Positions 1-11,006 of a DNA stretch of 64,000 nt are shown here, one piece after another (the stretch's first letter is position 1; each line of letters begins with the position of its first letter). The stretch comes from Pestalotiopsis fici W106-1 (lineage: Eukaryota > Ascomycota > Sordariomycetes > Amphisphaeriales > Sporocadaceae). A program made the position numbers and the translations under genes. The DNA lies in assembly GCF_000516985.1 (NCBI RefSeq), contig NW_006917091.1, positions 4,795,022 through 4,859,021 of the forward strand, read 5' to 3'. The notes beneath the pieces were generated by a model. That model worked only from the letters and a program-made list of their open reading frames with translations, made no database searches and had not been told where the DNA came from.

Positions 1-1139
1 TAAATTAAAAAAGCTTAAAAAAATCTACCTAAAAAAAAAAAAAAAAAAAATTTAGGAAGCAATAAGAAATAAGCTATTTATAAATAAAACAATTAATCTA
101 ATTAAATAAACCACTATTTTTTAATTCGGGCAAAAACGCCAAATAAATATAAATTAGCAAAAATATACCTAAAATAATTATTAAAGGCCTAATAATAAAA
201 GAATCGATAAAACTAATTATTATACTTTATCGAATATAATTATTACTAGATTTTTTAACCATCACGAAAAAAAAGGAGAGCTTAAAGCACTAGTTTAAAA
301 AGGTATAAACGTGGTGAGAAAGAAAAAAAAACTCTAGCTAAGCAAGCCTATACTAAAAAAATTTAAAAAGCGTAAAAAATTAAAAGCAAATACAACTAAA
401 TAAAAAAAAAATCTAAAATTTATCCAAACCTAATTATTAAATACTAAAAATAAATATTAATAAAAAAAAAAAAAATCTCTAAATAAATAGCGTATAAAAA
501 AGTTATTTTTAAGAGAAAATTTATAAATAAAGGAATTTTTATAAAAAAATACTTAAATAAAAAGTAAAAATATAAAAAAGCTTTTTTAATCCGGATTTAT
601 ATATAGCAGGCAAAAATAACTATCGCCAAAAAAACCTATTATTAACCGGTAATTTAATAACTAAATTCAACCTTTAAAATAAAAACGGCAAAAATAAAGT
701 AAACCTTAAAGAGAATACGGGATAAATATTTAAAAAAGCTTGGGATCTCTATTTTTATATTTAATCCAATTTAAAAACAAAGATTTTAAAAGGCTATCTA
801 ATTAATATATTTTTATTAAGCTTTTAAAAGACGCTTTAAAAGCTTAAGGAGTATATAGCAATTAATTAGACCTTAAAGATTTTTAAAATACTAGATATAG
901 AGAGTATATAGATATCCCTATTAAAAGCAAGGAGTTTACGGATAAAATCCGTACGCTCCAAGGAAATTAACAAATCTTTTTAATAAATAAATATATAAAT
1001 AGGATTATATGCTCCCTTTTTAATTAGAACTTAAATAAATATAATACACCTTGTAACCATACCCATACCTTTTAACGCTCTCAGCTTACTTTAATATTAT
1101 AACTCTTTCAAACCTACTTCACATGCTCCTTTAACTGTA
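1..1139. repeat. RIP-degraded AT-rich repeat, identity unresolved
   Basis: This stretch is extremely AT-rich with stops in all frames and many TpA steps, as expected of repeats mutated by RIP. No domain could be read with confidence. Short lysine-rich and asparagine-rich strings occur on the + strand and could be the end of a transposase, but this is a guess. The sequence stops matching the Copia element further right in this window at about 1140, so it is either a different element or the remains of an insertion that removed the 5' part of the Copia copy. Confidence 0.6.
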
Positions 1140-1479
1140 TCACAAATTTAACGGGTTAGAGCAGGCTACCCGTAAAGCAATATGGCTGAAAATTTTTTTT
1201 ACGGAAATTAGAATTAATATAAATACCGTATTAATTAAAAGAGATAATACGGGGGCTATAAATTTGGTATATAATCCGGAATATTATTAACGTATTAAAT
1301 ATATTGTTATACGGTATTTTTACGTACGGCAAAAGGTTAAAAATAAAAATATTCGAATCGAATATATTTTAACTAACGATATATTAGTAAACGGCTTTAT
1401 AAAGCCATTTCCTAAAGATAAATTTTAAAAATTTATTAAATTATTAAATTTAACCGATATTATTTAATAGGGGGAGTAT

Positions 1480-2344
1480 TATACGGATATTAATATAATA
1501 TCGTATAATGCATAAAATTAGCTTTATAACGCATATTATATCGTTATAATAGCTATAAAACCCATCGAAATATCGTTAAATAACGATATATAGGAAATTA
1601 GTGGAATTTACCTTATATTAATTTATAATTAATATAGCACCACTTATAGCTATTATTTATAGTGCTATATAATTAATAAGTTATTATAGTTGATTATTGT
1701 GGCTATTATGGCTATTAGAACCCATTAGTGTCAGATGGTGGATTATGGTTCCCATACACTGGGGTGTGCTTGAGCACACGGATCAACCCCATAGTGTTCA
1801 GATAGATGTACGGGACCTCCCGGGGATTAGCCGGGGCCACCCAAATAAGCGTACACCTCATCAAAACTAAGAGGCGCAGAACATAGATCAATACATCACA
1901 CAATTGACACCCATATCAGACCAGTTTAAACTCCAATAGGAAAGCACCACCTTGATCAACAATTAGAATCCAATAGAACGTTCCACTAGATTAAGCCCCA
2001 CTAAGTGTGGCCAGTGCACCTAGCCATAGTGGTCCCAGGGTTATAGGGTAACCCATATTATAGAAATCTATGGATTTCGATAGTTTTTTCGTTTATAAAT
2101 CAACTTTATTACTAATTAATTTAATTATAAATTTAATTTATTAGTAATATATTCCAAAATGTTCTTATTAGTTGATTTTATAGGTATAAAAGGTAGTTAT
2201 TCCTCCGTAGTTAGTTATTCTTTCCTTAAGCTTTAATAAATCAGTTATATAGCCTTATAATTACTTTTTACGGCCTGATTCTACGAATTATATAAACGCT
2301 TCCCTATGCCTAAGTTTATAATCCACCAATCATACCTTAGAACA
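1480..2344 (+). repeat. Copia 3' LTR interrupted by a nested insertion
   Basis: The LTR is 865 bp here. Subtracting the 233-bp insert and its 5-bp duplication leaves 627 bp, almost the same as the 625-bp LTRs of the full-length copy. It starts TATACGG where the other copies have TGCACGG, which fits G-to-A and C-to-T changes. It ends CCTTAGAACA and so keeps the CA end that the other copies have lost. Confidence 0.8.
1729..1961. mobile_element. Nested 233-bp solo LTR (TG...CA, 5-bp target duplication), not RIP-mutated
   Basis: The segment begins TGTCAGATGG and ends GATCAACA, so it has the TG...CA ends of an LTR. It is flanked by a perfect 5-bp direct repeat ATTAG (1724-1728 and 1962-1966). The homologous LTRs at 53 kb and 58.7 kb lack the segment and have a single copy of this site (ACTGG, the unmutated or differently mutated form). 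Base composition is balanced and CpG/CpA steps are kept, unlike everything around it. There is no coding capacity. A solo LTR of an unrelated element is the simplest reading; a TRIM-like or SINE-like insertion is less likely given the ends. Confidence 0.75.
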
Positions 2345-3385
2345 TTAACGTCCTTTATAGCCTTCCTTTTTTAAGGTGCCAACTTTCGATTTTAATAATG
2401 GTAGGGGCTTATAAAGTCTTAGCTAAAGGCACCCTAAAATATAAACTTATTATAGCCTTTTTAACGGGGACGTATATAACCCTTAAAAAAGGCTTTATCG
2501 GGGGTGCGCCAAACCTTATAATTTCTTCGTTTCTAACTAATTATTATACTAATTTTATCGGATTATATAACCTTTTTTTAGTCCTTTATAGTTTAATATT
2601 CGTGGTCTTTTGCAAATTAAAGTTTGGCTGCTATTATTTTAGGTATTAAACCAGGCTTTTTTATGGGTTTCGTTTTTCGCATCCGCAATTTTTTTAAAGT
2701 GCGTTAAATAGTTATATATTTAACGTTAATATTAAATTATTCCCGTAGCTTTATAGTTATAATTTTGCAATTTTTTTCCCGGCTATAACGGTTTTTGCGA
2801 ACGATTTTTAATATTTAATTAGTTATTTCCTCGGTTTATTTCTTGGGCCTTCCGGATCGGGAAGCATTTTCCAAATACTTAAGCTTAATTTAAAGGGTCT
2901 AATTAGCGGGATTATAGCTATAATTTATAGCTCGTTTATATATTTTATTAATAATTAACTTTAAAAACACCTTTTTGCTAAAGTTATTAAGCCCGAATAA
3001 AATAAAGATTCGGGGAGCTAACTAATTAAATTGCGGGGATTTTAAAAAAACGATTATAGCCTTATTAGCAATATTTATATAAGAATAAGAAATAATAAAA
3101 GTGGTGGATTAATTTACTATTATAATTAAAGTGGCTGGAAATGTGTTATAATATATAATATTAAGATGTGTTATAAAATAAATTATATAATATGGTGATT
3201 ATTAAAACTTTAATTAATTAGCAATTATAATTTATTATATTTAATTTAATTCAACTAATTAAATCACTAAATCCTAATATAATAACGAATTCGTAGCAGT
3301 TTTATCGTTAATTTCACCTTATTAATGTGTTATTTAATATGTTATTTAATAGAACCACGTATAAGTGGGCTTAAATTGTTTTATT
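2345..3385. repeat. RIP-degraded AT-rich repeat, unresolved
   Basis: Sequence beyond the Copia LTR stays AT-rich and stop-riddled until about 3385, where composition returns abruptly to that of the gene-bearing DNA. A frame is open for 83 codons at 2398-2649 (+), but its composition (Ile/Leu/Tyr/Phe-rich) is what AT-rich DNA gives by chance. No transposase motif was identified, and no terminal repeat was found at the right edge. Confidence 0.5.
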
Positions 3386-3886
3386 TAGCGGTGTGATTAT
3401 AGCTGCAGATAAAGTGATAGCTGGTTGGCACTGGTGTGGGCCTATAGTCAAATAAGTGGGGGCACTCAAGACTTTTGGGAGCGACCTCTGTATAGTGCGT
3501 TAATCTTTTCTGGCAATATCTGTTTTCTACACACGGTGCACGACCTACACATCTTCAAACACTCTATATCTTCATGTACAAGGTCTTATTCATTCCTCTA
3601 TTCGCTTTGTTTCCTCGACAACTTGAAATTACAGATCATCACTAACATATGTCATCGCTCTGGCTTGCTATTAACACATTGGGTTCAAGTCGCCACATGC
3701 TGTCGCTGTCGGATGGGCATCGACAGATTTGCTTCATTTTCTCTTCAGAGGAGGGAACACGATTGAAAGGGAACTACTACTATATACATGCTGAGACAGG
3801 CAATACATGGATATCCTAGAAAATCTTCGTTGTAACATTGCACCGTAACCGTCCTCCATAAAAGAATATTCTCGACTTGTGAGGCC
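3386..3886. other. Intergenic: transition from RIP block to bZIP gene 3' side
   Basis: Normal-composition DNA between the AT-rich block and the stop codon of the bZIP gene. It presumably holds that gene's 3' UTR. A 113-codon open frame at 3425-3766 (+) shows no recognisable similarity and is taken as chance. Confidence 0.5.
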
Positions 3887-5255
3887 TTAAAAGGCGACAT
3901 TGAGCTCCGGCTTGGTTGAGAAGACAGCATTTAACGCGTCGCGGACCTCAAATTCTTCCAAGACTGCACCAAATCTATGTATACGTTAGCGAGACAATCC
4001 AGGCGGATAGAAGTCCATCACTCACCCATAACAGCGAACTTTGCCTTTCAGCTCGTCCGAAAGCTTGTGAACGTCCTCCAGTCGCAGCTCCGCAAATCGT
4101 GGATGCTGAAGAATAACGCCCCATGCCATGACTGGTGTAATCTCGCCATCAAGGTCGAGTTTCTTGCTCAAGTCAAGCAGAGTTGCTAGGTCTGCCTTTG
4201 AGAGCTCCCACGTCCGCTGGCCAGACCTGTTCTGCTCCGGTTGGGCGTGGTTGTAACCGAAAGGGATCTCATCGTTGAGCTCGCTGAACGGCTCGGGAGG
4301 GCAAGACGCCATGAGTGCGTGTCCACAAGGGTCACCACCGGCCTCGCTGGCTCTTTCAACTAGCCAAGGCATGTGATCCATGCATGGTGCCTCGAGTCTA
4401 TCTCGTGCAAGACGACTGCGATTAGCAAGCCTCATCACGCAGCTTTGGTACAGTCCTGCATTGACCCGAACTTCACATACTTGCAAATCGCTTTCAGTGC
4501 CACGAATCAATGGGGAGGAGATGATGTATATGTCTTAGTGGAGTGGTCGGGGTTCTCGTACGATAAAACGAAATCTATCCCTGCCTGTTCATAGTCCACA
4601 CGTTGCTGCTGACTCAGACTTCTCGAGTGTTGACTCTGTTGTGGGACGCCGTGTTGTTGGGTCGGCATCATTTGTGATGTCGCTGTGGCTGGTGGCGCAT
4701 TGGATGACTGCGATGTCATGGGTGGCGTATACGTGGTTGCGCTCGAAGCAGGTGCGTAGCTTCCGGACGTGCCGGAGACACTCGGGCTTGATGTATTATA
4801 TCCCAGGCTGGGCGTACTGGTCATGTCATCCAGGTTCCCGATCGACCCGTTCTGAGCAAGGAGCAGCTTGAGTTGCCTATTCTCCTCAGCTAGCTTGTCT
4901 TTGTCTTGCGTCACGTTGCTGAACACCTCTTTGAGGCGCAGAACTTCATCTTCCAGGGCCTTGATGTAGAGTTCTTTTCGCTCACGGTGTGTTCTGATGT
5001 CTCTGGTCAGTAAGGGATGCGCTGCATAATGAGTCGTCCCATATACCTCTGCGCTTGTCGGTTCAGTTCTTGCCGACGGGTCAGTGCCGGCTTGCTGTCT
5101 GGCTTGGGACCCCGCCTCTTTGGCGTCAGGCCATCTCTTGTTGTCTTCTTTTCAGTCAATGTCTTCAAAAACCCTAAATTTAGGGAACCCAGAGCCCCCT
5201 TGTCCTGGCTGTCCATGGAGCCACCCGCTTGCGGGGGCGAGTTTGACGACGACAT
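3887..5255 (-). CDS. bZIP transcription factor (Yap/AP-1-like basic region), 4 exons
   Basis: Exons on the minus strand: 5255-5047, 4993-4562, 4415-4026, 3974-3887, giving 372 residues. All introns are GT-AG (53, 146 and 51 bp) and phase is kept throughout. The basic region (about 60-80) contains N-R-Q-A-Q-R-T-H-R, the N-x7-R signature of bZIP proteins. A leucine zipper follows (about 83-115; LEDEVLRLKEVF, LAEENRQLKLLL), then a Ser/Thr/Gln-rich linker. The C-terminal domain has the Cys/His-containing stretch PCMDH...CGHALMASCPPEP and ends in VLEEFEVRDAL near the terminus. The start is the ATG opening MSSSNSPPQ. The protein should be nuclear and bind DNA as a dimer. The Q-A-Q-R motif resembles fungal Yap/Pap1 proteins, but the C-terminal domain is not the redox Cys-rich domain of Yap1. 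Target genes cannot be inferred. It is divergent from the acyltransferase gene. Confidence 0.88.
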
Positions 5256-7115
5256 GGATTGTTTCGCTCGGATACGTTTACGTGGTGAGTGCGTAAGTTC
5301 TCATTGACGGGACTCGGGAATATCGATGGTGGAAATATCCCTGGATATCTGGCGTTAGCCATCTTTGCCATCATTGCGCCGTGGAATACATCGCGAAGGA
5401 AGCATGGTGCCAAATCGTCTAGTTGGCATCCAATGCTCAGTCTTGTTCTACACCATGAGCCCAATTGGTGATGATAGTGGGAAGACAAGAGTAGAGATGC
5501 CCAAGCTACGCACCCGACAGAATCTCCAACTGGCGCTGCTAGCCCGCTTGCCTCTGTATGTGGTGTGATAATGATTGCGGCGGCGATGCGCCGGCCCAGA
5601 TGGAGAATATCGGACGATCGAGGGCCGCGGCGATGGGAATTCGATCAATTTGTATTGCAATATGTAATGCGACAGCTGTGGCTGTTCTGTGAGGGACGAT
5701 GAAACGCAGTTTACTTGAAAATGTCTGAGGAACTTGCTGACGTTAGATCCTTGACGTTGGCCGCGAACCCCGCGATGCGATAGGTGAGGGCCTGGCCTAG
5801 GGTCGATCCGTGAATGTTTCGATGGTGCGGCCGCCCTCCAACGGCAAAAGCGAGCCGAATCTTACCTACTGCGTATCCAAATAAGCAAATCCTGTGTAGA
5901 AAGCTTGAAAGCGTATTCAATTCGACAAGCCTGATGCCTAGGTTTGAGTTTGTGGCTGTGGAGGTCGAAAAGACGAAATACGATTTGGAATCTTTTTCAT
6001 TTTCATAAAGACCTAGATAGATATACACACACAGTCATAAGCGCCGATTTGAATGACCCCCATGCTTTTGAACCCACTGTGTTGGCGCCATCACCCCTGC
6101 TTTCAGTCGACTGAATCTCACCAACAATCTACCGTAGACCTTTATAGTGGTTCACCCGTGCTTACTTGTTCACAGAAAGTACGTGGCGTTCAAGGATATC
6201 CGATGAATATCGGAATCATCGTAAGTATATCATCATTCACGAGGGCGCGAGAAGCTATTTTATTTCTACTCTGGTTGACCTTGGTCATAAAGTTTAAAAT
6301 CCGAGTTCATCTACGACAGTGGCACATAAGGCCAACAGCGGGCCCAGGCAAGGGGTCCTCAGTAGGTAGGTACCAAGTCTGCCATTTCCCCAAATTTCTG
6401 CTTCAAGTGTACTGTTTCGAACCAGTGTATCCAAATGATTAATCATTATATAGCTCACATTCTCAGGCTTAGAGAAAGAAATTGAAACCAAGATCAAGAG
6501 TTTTATAAATCCGTTATTATGTAACCTACTGGTAAAGTGGTAGTTTGCTGGATACGACGACTGTAGCTGATTTCGTCTCTGTACTGCTTGCTGTTGCTAG
6601 GGGAGCTCTCTGAGTTTCATTTCGTATATGTAATTTGTTTCAGCAGAGAATCAGGAAGAATAAGAAAGAAGGAGAGGAAGAAGACCAACGATTGCCTCTT
6701 AGACGTAAATAGGTGCTCTGAGGATCCGAGCCCTCATATTTTGTTTGACGATGAGCCGGGCAACAAGATGTTCACTACTGTTATACATATATTAAAACAG
6801 AATACTTGAGTCTTGCGATTTAGCTACCAGGTAGCTTCCGTAGCTGCCGCGGAGGACCCATGCAATGTCTGTCTTCTTACACCCATCAATGGAGTTAGTA
6901 ATAGTGGATTCCACCATGAGATCGTAGCATTTTGACTTTGCGCTCGGGCAGATCCGAGCTTGTGACCTCATGATTGGAGAAGGACAACCGCAGGTAGTGA
7001 GCAGTGAGCCTTTGGCTTTAAAACTGCATTATACCACTCCATTACCAACGACGCCCAAATCCTACGTGTTAAACATATTTTCCGTATATCGGCCTTGATC
7101 TTGACCATAGCCGTC
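5256..7115. other. Intergenic, shared upstream region of the bZIP and acyltransferase genes
   Basis: About 1.9 kb lies between two divergent starts. It must hold both promoters and leaders. Several open frames of 60-130 codons on both strands (for example 6053-6442) lack family similarity and codon bias and are not called. No RNA gene was seen. Confidence 0.5.
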
Positions 7116-8122
7116 ATGTCGACTATATGGAATAATCTGAGAGGGGCTCTCATAGTAGCCCCATGGGTCGCATGGTTGGGAGCAGCAGACATTGCGCTTT
7201 CCTGTCTCCTGCCATTTAAGCTCATTGCGCCAAACATAGTGTACAACCTGTCTTCTGCCATCGCCTATTCGGTTTGGAAATGGATTCAGTTTATATTTGA
7301 ACGGATCAACGGTGCCACGATTACGATATCGGGAGACAAGCTGCCGCGCGGCGAATCCGCCATTGTGATCGCCAATCATGTAACTTGGGCCGACTTTTAC
7401 ATGATACAGGCGCTGGCTCTTCGTGCCGACATGCTAGGACGTTGTCGATGGTTCGCCAAGATTCAGCTTCGCGTCGTACCGTTTCTGGGCTGGGGTCTCT
7501 GGGCCATGGGTATGCCAATGGTCAGCAGAAAGTGGATGCGGGATCAGAGAGAACTCGACCGCGTCTTTGACGGTATCGTGGGCAGAAAGTGGCCGACTTG
7601 TGAGTTTTGTTCTTGACATGCCAGCCACTCAGGACCTGTCCGCGACGGCTGTCCTTGTTCCTGCGCTCTTGCTGACCTTTGTTCTTCTTCTTGCGTTGCC
7701 CAGGGCTTATCAGTTTCAGTGAAGCTACACGATATACTCCCGAAAAGTATGAAGAGACTCGGGCGTGGTGCAAGGAGAACGATCGGCCTTTGCCGAAACA
7801 TTTGCTTTACCCTCGCACAAAGGGCTTCATAACCACCGTTCGCCATCTGCGCAAAGCACCTCACGTCAAGGCAGTGTATGATCTCACCATCGCATACCAG
7901 CATCGCAACGAGTTTCACAAAGCCCCTGATATGTGGGAGACACTAAAACTACCAGCAATCACCAATGGCCATGGTTACAAGTTCCATGTGCACGCTCGGA
8001 GGTTTCCCCTCGAAGAGCTGCCTCATACTGACGAGGAGCTCGCCAAATGGCTAGAGCAGCGTTGGATTGAAAAGGGGGAGTGGCTTGACCAGAAAAAGAT
8101 GGATTGGTCTGCAAGCAAATGA
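7116..8122 (+). CDS. Lysophospholipid acyltransferase (AGPAT/CST26-like), 2 exons
   Basis: Exon 1 is 7116-7599 and exon 2 is 7704-8122, with a 104-bp GTGAGT...CCCAG intron; the product is 300 residues. An upstream in-frame ATG at 7095 would add 7 residues. The N-terminus has a hydrophobic segment (about 11-40). Motif I is N-H-V-T-W-A-D (87-93), with the catalytic H-x4-D pair. A motif corresponding to F-x-E-G-T-R appears as F-S-E-A-T-R (166-171) directly after the splice, which supports the junction. The family transfers acyl chains from acyl-CoA to the sn-2 position of lysophospholipids, usually in the ER membrane. Fungal proteins with this W-L-I-S-F-S-E-A-T-R-Y pattern are close to yeast CST26/YDR018C. 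The exact acceptor lipid is not known. The Gly-to-Ala change in the substrate motif is, as far as I recall, typical of this branch. Confidence 0.9.
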
Positions 8123-8755
8123 GCATTTGGCAACCTCATCGCCATCTGCCATCTGGTCATGGTAGCATGGCTTACAAGTGCTCGAAGCTGCAATTTCAGC
8201 AACTTCTGCCTAGCACTGCAACATTAAGGGTGTATCGATGCAAGAAATATATGTATGTGCTGGAAAAGGGACAATTCTGCGCCGTGATTCTAGACCGTCC
8301 TCCGCCTAATCTGAATGTGTGCCATGTCAGCTGTTGCTGGAAAGATGTGGCCTGATTTTTGAGGCGCTACTCCAGCTTATAAGGTGTGCAACAGTTCAAA
8401 AGAAGAGCTTGGGTTCTAGACAAGGGATATCCTAGCCGAGTTCGCGGTGTGTGACACGGCGTCGTGTGGTGTGTAAATCGGCGCAGGCTCACTCATCACC
8501 ATGGAATATGGTCACGGTCCCTCAAGGGCTATACTCGGTGGCCGACATGTAACAGGTATATCTGCTCACACCGGTGACTGGTTACAAGTACAGGTTGCCC
8601 AGCGTCGCTGATCGTGTATTTCTGTTTGAACCTATTTATAACTATACGTGCAAGACAGATTGAGTCAGCATGTCGGTTCTTATCATGGGAACGCCTAGGC
8701 ATCAACATTTCCTACGGTATTTGGCGAATCATCATTTAGGCTAAGTGGCAAAAAT

Positions 8756-8786
8756 GAGAAGAAGAAGAAGAAGACGACGAAGAAGA
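8756..8786. repeat. (GAA/GAC)n trinucleotide microsatellite
   Basis: A run of GAA units changing to GAC/GAA produces a poly-arginine reading in one frame (from 8745). It is a simple repeat, not a gene. Confidence 0.85.
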
Positions 8787-10980
8787 CGTGCGATAGACAT
8801 TGTATATCTTGAAAGCAGACGACCCAAGCCTCCGGAAGCTCAATACTTGAAACGACGGCGACGGTTGTCAAGCAGAAAGAAAGTCAACAGACTCCCTCCG
8901 TCACTCTCGCCGTTGGTGCTCGAACCAGGCAGATCCGCGGATTTCGTTCTCTTTTCAACGCGCCTGTATATTGCAATTTCGTCAAAGATGAAATATGATC
9001 GTCCATTGTGCTTTTCGTAAATGAGTTTTCAATGCATGTGTTTGTTTCAAAAGATAGGTCCCGTCGAGTATGGTGTGCAGCTAATTTGAGAAAACAACCC
9101 TATTGAGGCATGCTTTGGAATCTTGGGGTATCCCTGTTTGCGCGTTCTCGAAGGCTGCAGCGCATCACTGATACTATGACGAAATAGGACGAGAAAGCGC
9201 TTCGGGATGATGGGAAGTTGAGTGACAGCAGATTGGCTACTGTTGTCTAGGGGAGCATCATGCGACCTCATGCTTCTTCAGCCGTTGCATTCACGAGTCA
9301 TCAGGACGCGCCGCTCCTCTGAGGTGACAGGGAGGAATAATTGAGCTGAACATTGACGGGCTCAAGGGTTTGATATGCTTTTTGTCACTATGCTACATCT
9401 CCATACAGATCAAATGCTTCAACAAATTGTCGCAGTGTGGTAAGCATTGCCAACATGGATGAGGGGCAAGCAAGACACATTTGCATACTATAATTTGAAG
9501 TGAGCAATGTTTATGGCGGACGTTGTTTGTGGTTTGGTTCATATAAGCCATAGTGTCATATGTACCGAACCAAACTAGCAGCTCTCAATGAGGGTGTGTA
9601 GATGAGCACAATGTTTTGACTGGGCTCCTCGACGGCTTTGGACCAGGCGGGAAGGCCGTCGTTGTGCCTGCACTCGCTATTGGGTGATCCTCTGCCTACT
9701 AGAACCAGCAGACAAGACTTGATCGATCCAAGTTGGAGATACATTTGTCTCTGCTCTCTAGCGCAGCGGACCTACGTGAAGCATCCTGCATCGTTATGCA
9801 TTTGAGATCTCGATGTCGGATAGTGCTGAAGATAGAATACCCATTGACTTACGGTGGTTGGTGAGTTTCTTGACATATATCGACCAAGTTTATACCAGAA
9901 GATCTAGAAACGTGGCTTGCTATCTTGATAGCTCACTGCAATGGTGTAGTCGACAGGGTAAGCAGCAAGAGAAGGTGAAGAAGGAGAAAAAAACCGGGCA
10001 TTGGGTTACGCATAGTAGTTCAGTTGATTTGCTGGAATTCCATCGTCAGATACATATTCGAGGTCCACCCTCGAAATCACAGCAACTGGAGTCGAGGTCC
10101 CTCTTTCAGGGTGTCAGGTATGGACGAGTGCTGATATGGAAAAGTAGGTTGATAGGTATATACGTGACATATGGAGTGGAGAGACGACGTTTTGTTGATG
10201 CGTATGTGGCCGGGAGGAGACAGAAATGGGTAACGCGCCCAGCACGACAAGCTTAGCAGCTCGAATTCGGAGGGTGCATCCGCAAGCGAGAGGAGAATCT
10301 GCATGAGAATGGCCTGCTTTGTTTCGAGAGACTGCGCTTTTCATTGGTACACTCGGTCGGGCATTTCAAGTTTCCCCTCACGAACTCCAGCTGCAATTCG
10401 GTTTGTAATGCTGCGTTGTCGGCTGTACAGTAGTTGCCATAGCATTATAGTCACGTGGGCGCCGTGTATTTTTCCCCCTTCTTGTTGTGTCTGGATACTG
10501 TTTACCAAGTCACTACTACCGTGGTTGCAATGCGCTGGCGACGAGCTACGGGAGCTATTTTTTTTTTTTGGACTTAGCACCTGGTATAAATGTCATGACT
10601 ACGGGCTCATGATGGAGGGAGGGCAAGGGACAAGCCTGATGAGGGGCCATCAGCGCTTGTCGAGGCCTTGGTATAGTTCGTCTGTCTGAGGTAATACATA
10701 GCTCTCGAGTCCAAGCTCTCCTATATGACTTGGCAGGAAGACACAATGCAAAGGGATCATCATCCTAGTGTCTCCCTTCCAATGCTGGGCCATGGACATG
10801 AGGCGGCGACGGCATAACACCCACTCGGACCTCGGAGTATGACCAGGCGCTAATCAATAAAATATTATGCGGTATCATGTATGTCTATTCTGTTGCTTCC
10901 GTAGCTATGTGGTGCGTGGGATGATGGATGATGGATCTGATGGTGGGTGTGGACCGCAGGATGGGGTATTGCAGTGCCTC

Positions 10981-11006
10981 TCTCTGTCTCTCTCTCTCTC
11001 TCTCTC
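10981..11006. repeat. (TC)n dinucleotide microsatellite
   Basis: Nearly uninterrupted TC repeat in intergenic DNA. Confidence 0.9.

Larger units (their letters stand above)
1140..2344 (+). mobile_element. 5'-truncated Ty1/Copia retrotransposon (RNase H end plus 3' LTR), RIP-mutated
   Basis: From about 1146 the + strand can be read as the end of a Copia RNase H domain. It keeps the family's closing layout: a conserved Asp-Asn pair, an NP..., a run equivalent to RxKHIDIRYHFIR (here heavily substituted), then a KPFPKDKF stretch and a stop. A purine-rich tract (GGGGGAGTAT, 1470-1479) follows, the expected polypurine primer site, and then the LTR (1480-2344). The LTR is homologous to the two 625-bp LTRs at 52883 and 58303, in reverse orientation. 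The gag, protease, integrase and reverse transcriptase regions are missing in this window. The coding part is dead, with in-frame stops of the kind RIP produces. Confidence 0.8.

Noticed and set aside
1715..1903. 62-codon open frame on the minus strand in the left AT block
   Set aside because: It lies within the solo LTR insert and is open only because this piece is not RIP-mutated; no protein similarity.
5003..5046. A shorter 44-bp intron 1 for the bZIP gene
   Set aside because: In frame, but it would add D-I-R inside the basic region and break the N-x7-R spacing; the 53-bp intron gives the correct motif.
8745..9020. Open frame starting with a poly-arginine run
   Set aside because: The arginines come from a GAA/GAC microsatellite; the rest has no recognisable features.
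9813..10689. Two open frames of 147 and 128 codons
   Set aside because: Overlapping frames on both strands, no motifs, random-looking composition.
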